NCBI GenBank assembly: GCA_964462785.1
Contig: CAYWZA010000025.1
Span: 1 to 13,228, forward strand
Length of the DNA: 13,228 bases
From: JACQKA01 sp964462785
Lineage (GTDB): Bacteria > Patescibacteriota > Minisyncoccia > Phycocordibacterales > UBA2100
Direction of reading: 5' to 3'
In this document: one piece after another, positions 1 to 6,945 of the stretch
Position numbering within the stretch: position 1 is the stretch's first letter
Layout: every line of letters begins with the position of its first letter
Made by a program: the position numbers and the translations under genes
The notes under the pieces: model-generated
The model's database searches: none
What the model saw: only the letters and a program-made list of their open reading frames with translations
What the model was told of the DNA's origin: nothing

Positions 1-32
1 TACACTAGGCTGGTAATGTACAAGGTTGGTGT

Positions 33-128
33 TCAAAAATATGGGGGAGGGTCATCTTTAACATCGTCGAGAAGCGAAAGTGGATTACCGCAGATGAGTG
101 ACGCCGCGATTTGAAAAGGGCGAGGCAT
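33..128 (-). pseudogene. N-terminal fragment of a ribulose-phosphate 3-epimerase-like protein, frame broken
   Basis: The ATG lies 1 nt after the stop of the SIS gene. The first ~24 codons read MPRPFQIAASLICGNPLSLL followed by DDVK. This resembles the first beta-strand and helix of the Rpe/AlsE epimerase family (typically IAPSILSADF..L..DI). Family members interconvert ketose phosphates at C3 in a TIM barrel. After residue 24 the frame reads DDPPPYF and hits a TGA at 33-35. None of the three frames continues with the expected LeuGlu..Gly-Val-Asp..His-Asp-Val-Met-Asp-Gly pattern in the remaining ~60 bp. Either the gene is truncated or frameshifted, or the window edge carries assembly error. The match rests on a short stretch, so the family call is moderate. 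The 1-nt spacing suggests translational coupling with the isomerase. Confidence 0.5.
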
Positions 129-129
129 A

Positions 130-717
130 TTATTCAAGATTGGAGTGTCTACTCCACATCGTGTCGTGGTTTTCATTAAGTGTATGCATGAGCGAAAGGA
201 CAAGCGCATCGAAAAACACATGTAAGCATTGCTCGTTCAGTGTCGTCATCGGTTGTTTAGAACGTTCCGATGCTTTCGAATGTTTTGTCGGTGCAGGTAC
301 GCATACGACGATGTCGGCGATGCGACCCATGCGCGATTGCGGATTCGCTGTGATAAGCGCGACTGTGGCGTCGTTCTTTTTGGCGATCTCTGCGAGGATG
401 GCAATTGACGGAGTTTCACCCGAACCGGATGCAATGAGGGCCATATTTCGTGCACCCTTGAGCGATGGCACGGTCATGTCGCCAATCGCGTGCGCATTAA
501 AGCCGAGATGTCCCAATCGCATCGCGAATCCTTTGGTGGCGAGCCCGACGCGACCAGCGCCGATCGTCACTATCTTGTTGCTGTGTTGGAGCGCGGTAGC
601 GAGCGCATGGACTGAATTTTCGTCTACCTTGGAGAGTACAGTTTGAATCTCGCGCAGAATGAGTTGCACATTCGGCTTAAGTGGTTTTTTGCGCTTTTGA
701 ACACCCCGAGACTTCAT
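130..717 (-). CDS. SIS-domain sugar-phosphate isomerase, 6-phospho-3-hexuloisomerase (HxlB/PHI)-like
   Basis: The product is 195 aa, the usual length for the PHI branch of SIS proteins. Residues 50-75 carry the phosphosugar-binding loop GAGRVG (53-58) followed by ..KGFAMRLGHLGF, which is very close to the PHI consensus. SGSGET (97-102) is the second phosphate-binding loop. The QPMTTLNEQCLHVFFDALVL stretch (155-174) matches the C-terminal helix that in PHI carries an active-site acid. PHI converts D-arabino-3-hexulose 6-phosphate to fructose 6-phosphate. In a glycan operon next to an epimerase-like gene, the substrate may be another ketose phosphate, which is inference. There is no CBS domain, unlike KpsF/KdsD arabinose-5-phosphate isomerases. 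The N-terminus is Lys/Arg-rich (residues 2-12). It is third in the minus-strand operon, 51 nt after the carbamoyltransferase gene. No Shine-Dalgarno sequence is seen before the ATG. Confidence 0.87.
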   Translation of the reverse strand: MKSRGVQKRKKPLKPNVQLILREIQTVLSKVDENSVHALATALQHSNKIVTIGAGRVGLATKGFAMRLGHLGFNAHAIGDMTVPSLKGARNMALIASGSGETPSIAILAEIAKKNDATVALITANPQSRMGRIADIVVCVPAPTKHSKASERSKQPMTTLNEQCLHVFFDALVLSLMHTLNENHDTMWSRHSNLE

Positions 718-768
718 GGACGTATGCTACGGCACTCTAGGGCGCCTTGCAAGGAAGGGTTTTTGGCG

Positions 769-2526
769 TTATGCCGCACGAGTGACAATGAAATCATTCA
801 TTACTAAGACATCAAGCATGCCGTTCGTGAGCGAAGCAATGGCATCTGCTGGCGACATTACGATGGGCTCTTCGTGCACGTTGAAGCTCGTGTTAATGAG
901 TAGGGGGAGACCAGTAAGGCGCTTGTATTCGCTGATGAGTGCATGGTAGCGCGGGTTCACCTCCTTCCGCACGAGCTGAGGGCGGGCGGTGCCGTCCACA
1001 TGCGCGACAGCCGGAGCCTTTTTTCTCCAAATATTCTTCATTGCGAATGTGATAGTCATGAATTCCGCAGGAAATTTCATACTGTCCTTTTGTATATCGA
1101 ACAGCTCATCCGCCGCTTCATACAGACAGCTGGGTGCGAACGGCATGAATTCCGTGCGCTTCATACGTTGATTGAGCCATTTGTTGATGGACGCATCGGT
1201 GGGATGTGCGAGTACGCTCCTGTTTCCCAGCGCACGCGGACCGTATTCCATGCGACCTTGGAACCAGCCGATGATTTTCTTATCTGCGATAAGTTGCGCC
1301 GCTTCTTTCACCACGTCGACGCTTTTGTGATAGGTGAGCCTGGGGTACTGTTTAAGTTCTGTCTCGACAGCATCATTCGAATATTCCGGTCCAAGGTATA
1401 CATGTTCGACTTGTGATACGGGGAGTCGCGTTTTGGTCATCTCCTGATGCGCGAGCATCGCGGCCCCATACGCATTGCCGCCATCACCCATGTTGGGAAA
1501 TACAAAGAAACTTTTGACCGTAGGTAATTCGGCGATGCGCTGATTGAGTTTCACGTTCGCGAATACACCGCCTGCTGCGACGACGTGAGGCACGTCAGTT
1601 TTCCTCACCCAGTGATCAATGAATTCAGCGACGCGTTCCTCGAGTGCATATTGCACAGCGGCCGCCATATCTTCGCGCGATAGGTGTTCCAACCGGTGGA
1701 TTATACGGCGCCAGTGGTTCGCGGCGTATTTTTCAAGACCGAGTTTTGCTCGGACTCGCATCAAGAGGTTTTGCAATGAGGTGCTGCGACGGAAATACAG
1801 GAATCCGTTTTTGAGGAACACTTCGCGTTTGATGATGTCCCATCCTGCCTGTGGGTCGCCGTATGCGGCCAAGCCGGTTATCTTGCCCTCGTGCCGGCTC
1901 GTCTTGAAGCCACAGTGACGGGTTACTTCGGAATAGAGCCAGCCAATGGAATGCTTGTCCGGTATCGATGCTATCGTTTCTATCTTGCCATTACGGCAGA
2001 TGTTGACCGTACCGGATCGGAGGTCGCCCTCACCGTCGAGTGTAATAGCAAGCGCTTCATCGCGGCCGCCTGTGGTATAGGTACCGGCGGCATGGCAGAG
2101 ATGGTGATCGTAAAAAATAATAGGTGCCTTAATCCCAACCTCATCGAGTAACGCGCGGATCTTTTTTTCTACGTACTGCCGGCACTCTTCATCCGAAGAG
2201 ACTTGTTCCCACGCAGTGTCGCCGATATAGAAATCCTTGGGCGGTTTATCGTTCTGAAAATCATAATATTTTTTATCTCCCACAAGTTCAAACGCAAAAG
2301 AGCGCGCCCATTCTTTTTTAAAAACACCGGATGCGATAGCGACGGCGTCGATCTCTTTTGGAGTCACGATGCCTTTTTCCACGACATAGCGCAGACTCTC
2401 GAATGGAAATCCTAGGAAGCATTTTATACGGTTGACACGCTCCTCGGCGAGCGAGAATACATGCGCGCCATCCCGCACGATACTTATCGTACCGTCGTGA
2501 GTGAGTGTGATGCCGATAATGGTCAT
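769..2526 (-). CDS. O-carbamoyltransferase, NodU/TobZ family
   Basis: This 585-aa protein has the normal full length of the family. It transfers a carbamoyl group from carbamoyl phosphate, via an adenylated intermediate, to a hydroxyl group, usually on a sugar. The N-terminal Kae1-like half opens with GITLTHDG (5-12). It has the metal-binding DHHLCHAAG motif (140-148; His141 and His145), LDGEGD (163-168), AAGGVFANVKLN (317-328) and NMGDGGNAYGAA (345-356). The C-terminal half has QGRMEYGPRALGNRS (423-437), MPFAPS (461-466) and LPLLINTSFNVHEEPIV (540-556), all family hallmarks. Its ATG overlaps the flippase stop as ATGA, so the two are translationally coupled. The glycan setting suggests it carbamoylates a sugar of the exported polysaccharide or of a nucleotide-sugar precursor; the true acceptor cannot be read from sequence. 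No key residue appears missing. Confidence 0.95.
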   Translation of the reverse strand: MTIIGITLTHDGTISIVRDGAHVFSLAEERVNRIKCFLGFPFESLRYVVEKGIVTPKEIDAVAIASGVFKKEWARSFAFELVGDKKYYDFQNDKPPKDFYIGDTAWEQVSSDEECRQYVEKKIRALLDEVGIKAPIIFYDHHLCHAAGTYTTGGRDEALAITLDGEGDLRSGTVNICRNGKIETIASIPDKHSIGWLYSEVTRHCGFKTSRHEGKITGLAAYGDPQAGWDIIKREVFLKNGFLYFRRSTSLQNLLMRVRAKLGLEKYAANHWRRIIHRLEHLSREDMAAAVQYALEERVAEFIDHWVRKTDVPHVVAAGGVFANVKLNQRIAELPTVKSFFVFPNMGDGGNAYGAAMLAHQEMTKTRLPVSQVEHVYLGPEYSNDAVETELKQYPRLTYHKSVDVVKEAAQLIADKKIIGWFQGRMEYGPRALGNRSVLAHPTDASINKWLNQRMKRTEFMPFAPSCLYEAADELFDIQKDSMKFPAEFMTITFAMKNIWRKKAPAVAHVDGTARPQLVRKEVNPRYHALISEYKRLTGLPLLINTSFNVHEEPIVMSPADAIASLTNGMLDVLVMNDFIVTRAA

Positions 2527-3815
2527 ATAGGGCGGTGTATATAGGCGAGCCTATAAGTAGCTATATATATAAGGGCGGTCGCAAGGTCGGTAATTATCAT
2601 CGCCGCGATTGCTCCAGGCAGACCGAAAAAAGGAATGAGAAGTACGCTCGAGGTGAGTTTGACTGCCTGCGTTAATATCGTAGTGAAATAATAAGGCTTC
2701 TTCCGTCCCTGGGCGTTTATTGCACTCTCAAGAACATTTTTTGTCGGCTGAACAAGCAAGGTGAGAGCGAGAAGCTGACTCCAGTATACGGCCGCCACGT
2801 ATTGGGGGAAAAAGATCTTAAAGATAAATGGCGCAGCTACAACGTACAGTACAGCAAATATGAGGGAGACAAGAAAGATTTGTTTTGCACGAAGAGGGAT
2901 GCTTGCGCGCAGCTCTTCCGATGTGCGGTTGGCAAAACGTACGGACATCATAGGCGCAAAATTTTCAAGCATAGCTTTGATTTCGCGCACAGGAGCGATT
3001 GCAAACGCAAAAATAGCGAGTTCGACAGGACCCACGAAATGCCACAGCAAAAGCTGGTCCATCTGGGTGACAAATGGGATCACCATGCCAGCGAGTGTCA
3101 GATGGAATCCGAGTTTTATCGTATCGCGCACCTGAGAATCACTCGGTTGCGCCGATGAGTTTGCTCGCGTGCGCTTAACTGCGAGGAGATACATCGCCAG
3201 TCCAAAGACGAATGTACCGAGGAAATAAGAGGCAAGTATCAATATCAGATTTTGAGTGAGAAACAGTGTTGCAATGATGAGCGCGGGTGCAAAAATACTC
3301 CCTGGTATACCGTACAGCGCGAGACCTCTAAAATCGCTCGTACCCGTAAGTAGGGTTTTGAAAAAACCAAAGCTGGTGCTAAATAGAACGGACAGTGCAG
3401 CAAATGCCATACCAAAGCCAAGAACGGTATTTCCCATGTAAAAGTAATACCCAGCGACTCCGACGGCCACCAGTGCTGCAGGTACATTTCCAAGGACGCT
3501 AATCCAAAAGACTCGCGGGATGATACTGCTGTAACCTTGAGCAACGATCCGAAGCGTTGAGGCACCAAGACCTCCCAGGATTGAAAAGCCCCCGATGAAT
3601 CCGGCTATAGCAAGAATATATTTGTATGTTCCAAACGCGGTGGGTGAAAGGAGGTTTGCAAATGCGACAGTCAAAACCATCCCACTTAGTACCGCAACAA
3701 TACGACCGGTAAAGAGCCACGAATTGTTTCTAGTGAATTCCACCATGTCAGTCTTCGCATAGTGCTCACTCCAGCGAAGGAATTGATGAGTTTTCTCCCT
3801 GATTAGCCGAGACAT
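2523..3815 (-). CDS. Wzx-type lipid-linked oligosaccharide flippase (MOP superfamily)
   Basis: The product is 430 aa, typical for Wzx-like polysaccharide biosynthesis proteins. Hydrophobic segments run throughout (for example 33-56, 66-86, 103-125, 130-152, 170-210, 233-260, 311-335, 342-357, 385-424), consistent with about 12 membrane helices. The NSWLFTGRIVAVLSGMVLTV start of helix 1 and LLSPTAFGTYKYILAIAGF (55-73) are typical of this family. The protein would move an undecaprenyl-linked oligosaccharide to the outer face of the cytoplasmic membrane. It is the first gene of the minus-strand operon and its stop overlaps the carbamoyltransferase start by 4 bp. The region upstream has no Shine-Dalgarno sequence, and a TACTAT hexamer ends only 7 nt before the ATG, so a leaderless mRNA is possible. 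The hydrophilic N-terminal ~30 residues are somewhat longer than usual. Confidence 0.93.
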   Translation of the reverse strand: MSRLIREKTHQFLRWSEHYAKTDMVEFTRNNSWLFTGRIVAVLSGMVLTVAFANLLSPTAFGTYKYILAIAGFIGGFSILGGLGASTLRIVAQGYSSIIPRVFWISVLGNVPAALVAVGVAGYYFYMGNTVLGFGMAFAALSVLFSTSFGFFKTLLTGTSDFRGLALYGIPGSIFAPALIIATLFLTQNLILILASYFLGTFVFGLAMYLLAVKRTRANSSAQPSDSQVRDTIKLGFHLTLAGMVIPFVTQMDQLLLWHFVGPVELAIFAFAIAPVREIKAMLENFAPMMSVRFANRTSEELRASIPLRAKQIFLVSLIFAVLYVVAAPFIFKIFFPQYVAAVYWSQLLALTLLVQPTKNVLESAINAQGRKKPYYFTTILTQAVKLTSSVLLIPFFGLPGAIAAMIITDLATALIYIATYRLAYIHRPI

Positions 3816-3872
3816 AGACTATATAGTAGCGTTTTCAGGGTAGATGCGCTAGAAACTTGCCATTCGTCTGAT

Positions 3873-3903
3873 TGCAACGCCTCATACCGTGTGAGGCGTT
3901 GCA
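3873..3903. repeat. Perfect 12-bp inverted repeat between divergent glycan operons
   Basis: TGCAACGCCTCA (3873-3884) is the exact reverse complement of TGAGGCGTTGCA (3892-3903), with a 7-nt centre. It sits in the 119-bp gap between the divergently transcribed flippase and nucleotidyltransferase genes. On the plus strand it is followed by TGTTTTC, so it could fold as a weak terminator, but no plus-strand gene lies upstream of it. An operator for a dimeric regulator, or a 5' leader hairpin, fits the position better. It overlaps the possible -35 hexamer TTGCAT (3899-3904) of the rightward operon. Confidence 0.7.
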
Positions 3904-3930
3904 TGTTTTCACGAGAGCCGGCATTATAGA
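3899..3930 (+). promoter_or_regulatory. Possible promoter of the nucleotidyltransferase/Wzy operon
   Basis: TTGCAT (3899-3904) is followed after 17 nt by CATTAT (3922-3927); the overlapping hexamer TATAGA (3925-3930) is an alternative -10. The ATG at 3935 is only 7 nt after CATTAT, so any transcript would be nearly leaderless. The match to sigma70 consensus is moderate. The -35 element lies in the right arm of the inverted repeat. Confidence 0.35.
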
Positions 3931-3934
3931 GAAC

Positions 3935-4456
3935 ATGAAGAAGAAGTCGTCTGTAAAAAAGAAATCAGCGGGGAAAACCAAGGCGAGCTCCACGCCACGC
4001 GAGCGGTGGGTCGCTGTCTCCGGCGGGTTTGATCCGGTGCACATTGGGCACACGCGCATGTTTGATGCGGCGAAAAAGCTGGGCGATAAACTCGTGGTGA
4101 TTCTCAATAATGATAATTGGCTCCGTACCAAAAAAGGATTTGCGTTCATGCCGCAGGAAGAGCGCGTGGAAGTGCTTTCTGCGTTCCGCTCTGTCGATCG
4201 GGTGGTGCTCACCGAGCATGACCCCGATGATGCGGATCGCTCGGTGTGCCGCGAATTAGCAAAGGTAAAGCCACATGTATTCGCCAATGGGGGCGATCGA
4301 CGCAATATCAACGACATCCCCGAGGGGGTGGTGTGCAAAAAGTACGGCATCAAAATGATTTTTGGGGTGGGGAAGGGCGGCAAGGTGCAATCATCCTCGT
4401 GGCTTACGGCTAAGCTAAAGACAAACGAGAAACGAAAAGAGCAGGTAGCAAAGTAG
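3935..4456 (+). CDS. HIGH-motif nucleotidyltransferase (cytidylyl/adenylyltransferase, RfaE-C/TagD-like)
   Basis: The chosen start gives 173 aa. The Rossmann core opens with AVSGGFDPVHIGHTRMFDAA (27-46), with the nucleotide-binding HIGH box at 36-39. It continues with VVILNNDNWLRTKKG (54-68), the MPQEERVEVL helix (72-81), FANGGDRRN (116-124) and the late SSSWLTAKL (153-161), which occupies the place of the ISTT/ISTRSS motif. Family members join NTP and a sugar or polyol phosphate to form an NDP/ADP-activated product and pyrophosphate; candidates are heptose-1-phosphate or glycerol/ribitol phosphate, not decidable here. Residues 2-17 are strongly Lys-rich. An upstream TTG at 3872 would add 21 residues but lies inside the inverted repeat, so the ATG is preferred. 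It is the first gene of the rightward operon, 32 nt before the Wzy-like gene. Confidence 0.88.
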   Translation: MKKKSSVKKKSAGKTKASSTPRERWVAVSGGFDPVHIGHTRMFDAAKKLGDKLVVILNNDNWLRTKKGFAFMPQEERVEVLSAFRSVDRVVLTEHDPDDADRSVCRELAKVKPHVFANGGDRRNINDIPEGVVCKKYGIKMIFGVGKGGKVQSSSWLTAKLKTNEKRKEQVAK

Positions 4457-4488
4457 CGCAGTCGCCAGATTATTGGTACATTGCTTGA

Positions 4489-6696
4489 ATGACACTAGAA
4501 AAAATACTTCGCGGGGCAGTGCTCGCCGGCATATTCGCCATTCCTTTTATCCCTCTCATCGTTACGCAGTCGATGTTTTTCCCGTTCATTACGGGAAAAA
4601 ACTTCACGTTCCGCATTATTGTTGAAATTATCACTGCGCTTTGGCTCGCTCTCGCATTAGTGAATCCAGAATATCGTCCCCGTCGTTCATGGGTGTTGTA
4701 TGCCCTCACTGCTTTCGTATTGCTGATAGGAGTTTCCGATATGCTTGGCGCGAATCCCGCAAAAAGCCTCTGGAGCAACTACGAGCGCATGGAAGGGTGG
4801 GTGACGCTCGTGCATCTACTCGCACTGTTTGTGGTGACCACCTCGGCGCTCTCGAATGAAAAAATGTGGCGACGTTTATGGTACACCTCGATCGGCGTAT
4901 CGGTCTTGATCGGTTTTTACGGCATCTTCCAGCTCATGGGCTGGATCGTCATCAATCAGGGAGGGTTGCGCCTTGATGCGACTTTCGGCAATGCCATCTA
5001 CCTCGGTATATACATGCTCTTCCATCTCTTTCTCACGGCACTTATGTGGGCAAACACATGGCGGGAAGGCAACCATCATTGGGCAACAAGTGTCGGCTTC
5101 GGATGCATCATGGCTCTGCAGGCGTTCATCCTTTTCTTCACCGCATCCCGTGGCGCCATGCTCGGTGTCATTGGTGGTGCATTTCTTTCGGCACTGCTTT
5201 TGGTAATACTTGCAAGCCAATCGCGGTACGCATGGCGAGCGAGTGTGGGCGTCGTTACGGGTATCATTGCGCTCTCAGGGCTGTTCTTTTTGGTCAAAGA
5301 TGCGGCATTTATGCAACGCATCACGCCGCTCCAGCGTCTCGCATCTATTTCTTTAACGGAAACAACAATCGCCTCGCGTTTTATGAATGCTGGCATGGCG
5401 ATAGAGGGCATCAAAGAGCGCCCATTGTTTGGGTGGGGGCAGGAGAACTACAACATCATTTTTAACAAACACTACAACCCAAACATGTTTGGGCAGGAGC
5501 AGTGGTTTGATCGGACGCACAACATCATCTTCGATTGGTTGGTTGCCGGCGGACTCATTGGACTCATTGCGTATGCACTCATCTACGTCGCGACGCTATG
5601 GTCGCTCTGGAGGAGTGGCGCGTTTACCGTAACTGAGCGGAGTCTGCTTACCGGCGTGCTTGCCGCGTACATGTTCACCATTCTATTCGTGTTCGACAAC
5701 ATCACGAGCTACCTCATGTTTATATTGGTGATCGGATATATATCCGTGCGCGCTGGTGAGAATAGCGGCTACCCGCGCATACTCCCGCGTGCAGCGCTTC
5801 CGCGCAACGCGATTGCAGTGTGCGCAGGCTGCGCGGTATTGCTTTCCGCTGGCACTGTCTGGGCGGTAAATTGGAAACCGATACAGGCAAACCTCGCGCT
5901 TATTGCAGCGCTGCAGCCGAAATCGGCAGAGCAGGGCGGGCTCGACGCAACGATCGAAGCGTTTAAGCATGCGATAGCATACGATTCTTTTGGCAATCAA
6001 GAAATCCGTGAGCAGCTTGCGCAGGGTGTCGCCGGTGCCGGGGGAAGCTCGCTCGGTGCTGAAGAAAAGCAGTCTCTCTACACGCTGGCATCGGACGAAA
6101 TGAAAAAGCAATTCGAGAGTGCTCCGCAGGATGCGCGCTTCCCGTTCTTCCTCGCAATTCTTGCGCAGTCATTCGGGTATGCCGACGAAGCGCAGAAATA
6201 TTATGAGAAGGCACTCGAGCTCAGTCCTAATAAGCAGCCGATTCAATTCCAGCTCGCATCAAACTTGCTACAGCGCGGAAATGTGAATAGGGCTATTGAG
6301 GTATTGAAAGCAGCGCATGAAGCCGCACCGCAATTCGACGAGCCGCGAATTATGTATGCAAGCGTACTCGTCTCCACAAGCCAAGATGCACTTGCGGAAG
6401 AGATCATCAAACCCCTGCTTGAGAAAGGCACAGCGGCTGATCAGCGACTCATAGGCGCATATTTGCAGCGTAAGCGGTTTGATAAAATAGCCGAACTGTG
6501 GGCATCGAAAGTGCGCATCGCCCCCACCGATCAGCAGGCACGCATGGCGCTCGCTGCTTCATATTTTTCAGCCGGTGATCGGCAAAAGGCGATAGAGACA
6601 CTCGAGCAAGCGGCAAAAGACATGCCCGTCATTGCAGAGCAGGTACAGACACTCATCCAACAGATCAAAGATGGTACCGCAAAAGTCACACAGTAA
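4489..6696 (+). CDS. O-antigen ligase/polymerase (Wzy_C family) with C-terminal TPR region
   Basis: The product is 735 aa. Residues ~8-460 form a polytopic membrane domain of roughly 12 helices. The large external loop contains the SRGA element (220-223), the conserved RPLFGWGQENY (311-321) and DRTHN (341-345), which match the Arg/His-containing loop of the Wzy_C/WaaL family. Residues ~465-715 are soluble and contain TPR-like helical pairs, clearest at 551-580 (FFLAILAQSFGYADEAQKYY..ALEL.P) and 585-615, with another near 684-712. The family polymerises lipid-linked repeat units or ligates glycan to an acceptor at the outer face of the membrane; some CPR relatives are discussed as protein O-glycosylation ligases. 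The flippase across the divergent promoter region would supply its substrate. No Shine-Dalgarno sequence is seen before the ATG. Transcription probably stops at the hairpins just downstream. Confidence 0.93.
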   Translation: MTLEKILRGAVLAGIFAIPFIPLIVTQSMFFPFITGKNFTFRIIVEIITALWLALALVNPEYRPRRSWVLYALTAFVLLIGVSDMLGANPAKSLWSNYERMEGWVTLVHLLALFVVTTSALSNEKMWRRLWYTSIGVSVLIGFYGIFQLMGWIVINQGGLRLDATFGNAIYLGIYMLFHLFLTALMWANTWREGNHHWATSVGFGCIMALQAFILFFTASRGAMLGVIGGAFLSALLLVILASQSRYAWRASVGVVTGIIALSGLFFLVKDAAFMQRITPLQRLASISLTETTIASRFMNAGMAIEGIKERPLFGWGQENYNIIFNKHYNPNMFGQEQWFDRTHNIIFDWLVAGGLIGLIAYALIYVATLWSLWRSGAFTVTERSLLTGVLAAYMFTILFVFDNITSYLMFILVIGYISVRAGENSGYPRILPRAALPRNAIAVCAGCAVLLSAGTVWAVNWKPIQANLALIAALQPKSAEQGGLDATIEAFKHAIAYDSFGNQEIREQLAQGVAGAGGSSLGAEEKQSLYTLASDEMKKQFESAPQDARFPFFLAILAQSFGYADEAQKYYEKALELSPNKQPIQFQLASNLLQRGNVNRAIEVLKAAHEAAPQFDEPRIMYASVLVSTSQDALAEEIIKPLLEKGTAADQRLIGAYLQRKRFDKIAELWASKVRIAPTDQQARMALAASYFSAGDRQKAIETLEQAAKDMPVIAEQVQTLIQQIKDGTAKVTQ

Positions 6697-6697
6697 C

Positions 6698-6736
6698 GTT
6701 TGGCGGAAACCGCGCACCTCGCGCTTTTCACCAAAC
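6698..6736 (+). terminator. Imperfect hairpin just after the Wzy-like gene
   Basis: GTTTGG (6698-6703) pairs with CCAAAC (6731-6736), GAAA (6706-6709) with TTTC (6726-6729) and CGCG (6711-6714) with CGCG (6721-6724). The tail is only TTCAATATG. It may be a weak terminator or an RNA-stabilising stem ahead of the stronger terminator that follows. Confidence 0.4.
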
Positions 6737-6746
6737 TTCAATATGC

Positions 6747-6783
6747 AAAAAACAATCCCCCGATAAATCGGGGGATTGTTTTG
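6747..6783. terminator. Strong bidirectional rho-independent terminator
   Basis: ACAATCCCCCGAT (6752-6764) is exactly complementary to ATCGGGGGATTGT (6767-6779). The centre is 2 nt, so the real loop is about 4 nt. On the plus strand the stem ends in TTTTG. On the minus strand it ends in six T. It can therefore end both the rightward Wzy operon and any leftward transcript from the gap on its right. Confidence 0.9.
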
Positions 6784-6787
6784 TAAA

Positions 6788-6832
6788 TTACAGGCGCTTC
6801 TTTGCCTTCTTTGCCTTCTTCTTCTTTGCCAT
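6788..6832 (-). CDS. Possible 14-residue Lys/Ala-rich peptide
   Basis: ATG at 6832-6830 opens a 14-codon frame, MAKKKKAKKAKKRL, ending in TAA at 6790-6788, just before the bidirectional terminator read leftward. The codons are almost all AAG and GCA. The composition resembles Lys/Ala tails of histone-like DNA-binding proteins and the extreme ends of some ribosomal proteins. There is no Shine-Dalgarno sequence, and the same frame upstream reaches a TGA with no other ATG, so this is not the tail of a longer protein in the present sequence. It may be a real micro-protein, the coding relic of a basic protein, or chance in an AAG-rich transcript. Function unknown. Confidence 0.35.
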   Translation of the reverse strand: MAKKKKAKKAKKRL

Positions 6833-6936
6833 ACGATTAAAAAAGTGATTGGCGTTTAATTTCGACCGCTCACTTCAGAGCCGCTGAATTAATTATTACG
6901 TATATATTTATCATGCAGCAAAAATTTTAAAAAATG

Positions 6937-6945
6937 TGTGGATAA
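6937..6945 (-). promoter_or_regulatory. Perfect DnaA-box 9-mer in an AT-rich block
   Basis: TGTGGATAA on the plus strand is TTATCCACA on the minus strand, the consensus DnaA box. It is embedded in about 110 bp of A/T runs (6895-7005), while the flanking genes are near 50% GC. A second, weaker match (TTATCCTGA, 7 of 9) is on the minus strand near 7171-7179. One perfect box alone does not define an origin; it may be a chance or regulatory site. Confidence 0.4.

Noticed and set aside
98..646. Open plus-strand frame of 182 codons
   Set aside because: It is antisense to the SIS isomerase gene, whose motifs are clear. The frame encodes no recognisable domain.
3872..3934. TTG start 21 codons upstream for the nucleotidyltransferase
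   Set aside because: It falls within the inverted repeat and upstream of the likely -10 element. The ATG at 3935 starts a plausible protein.
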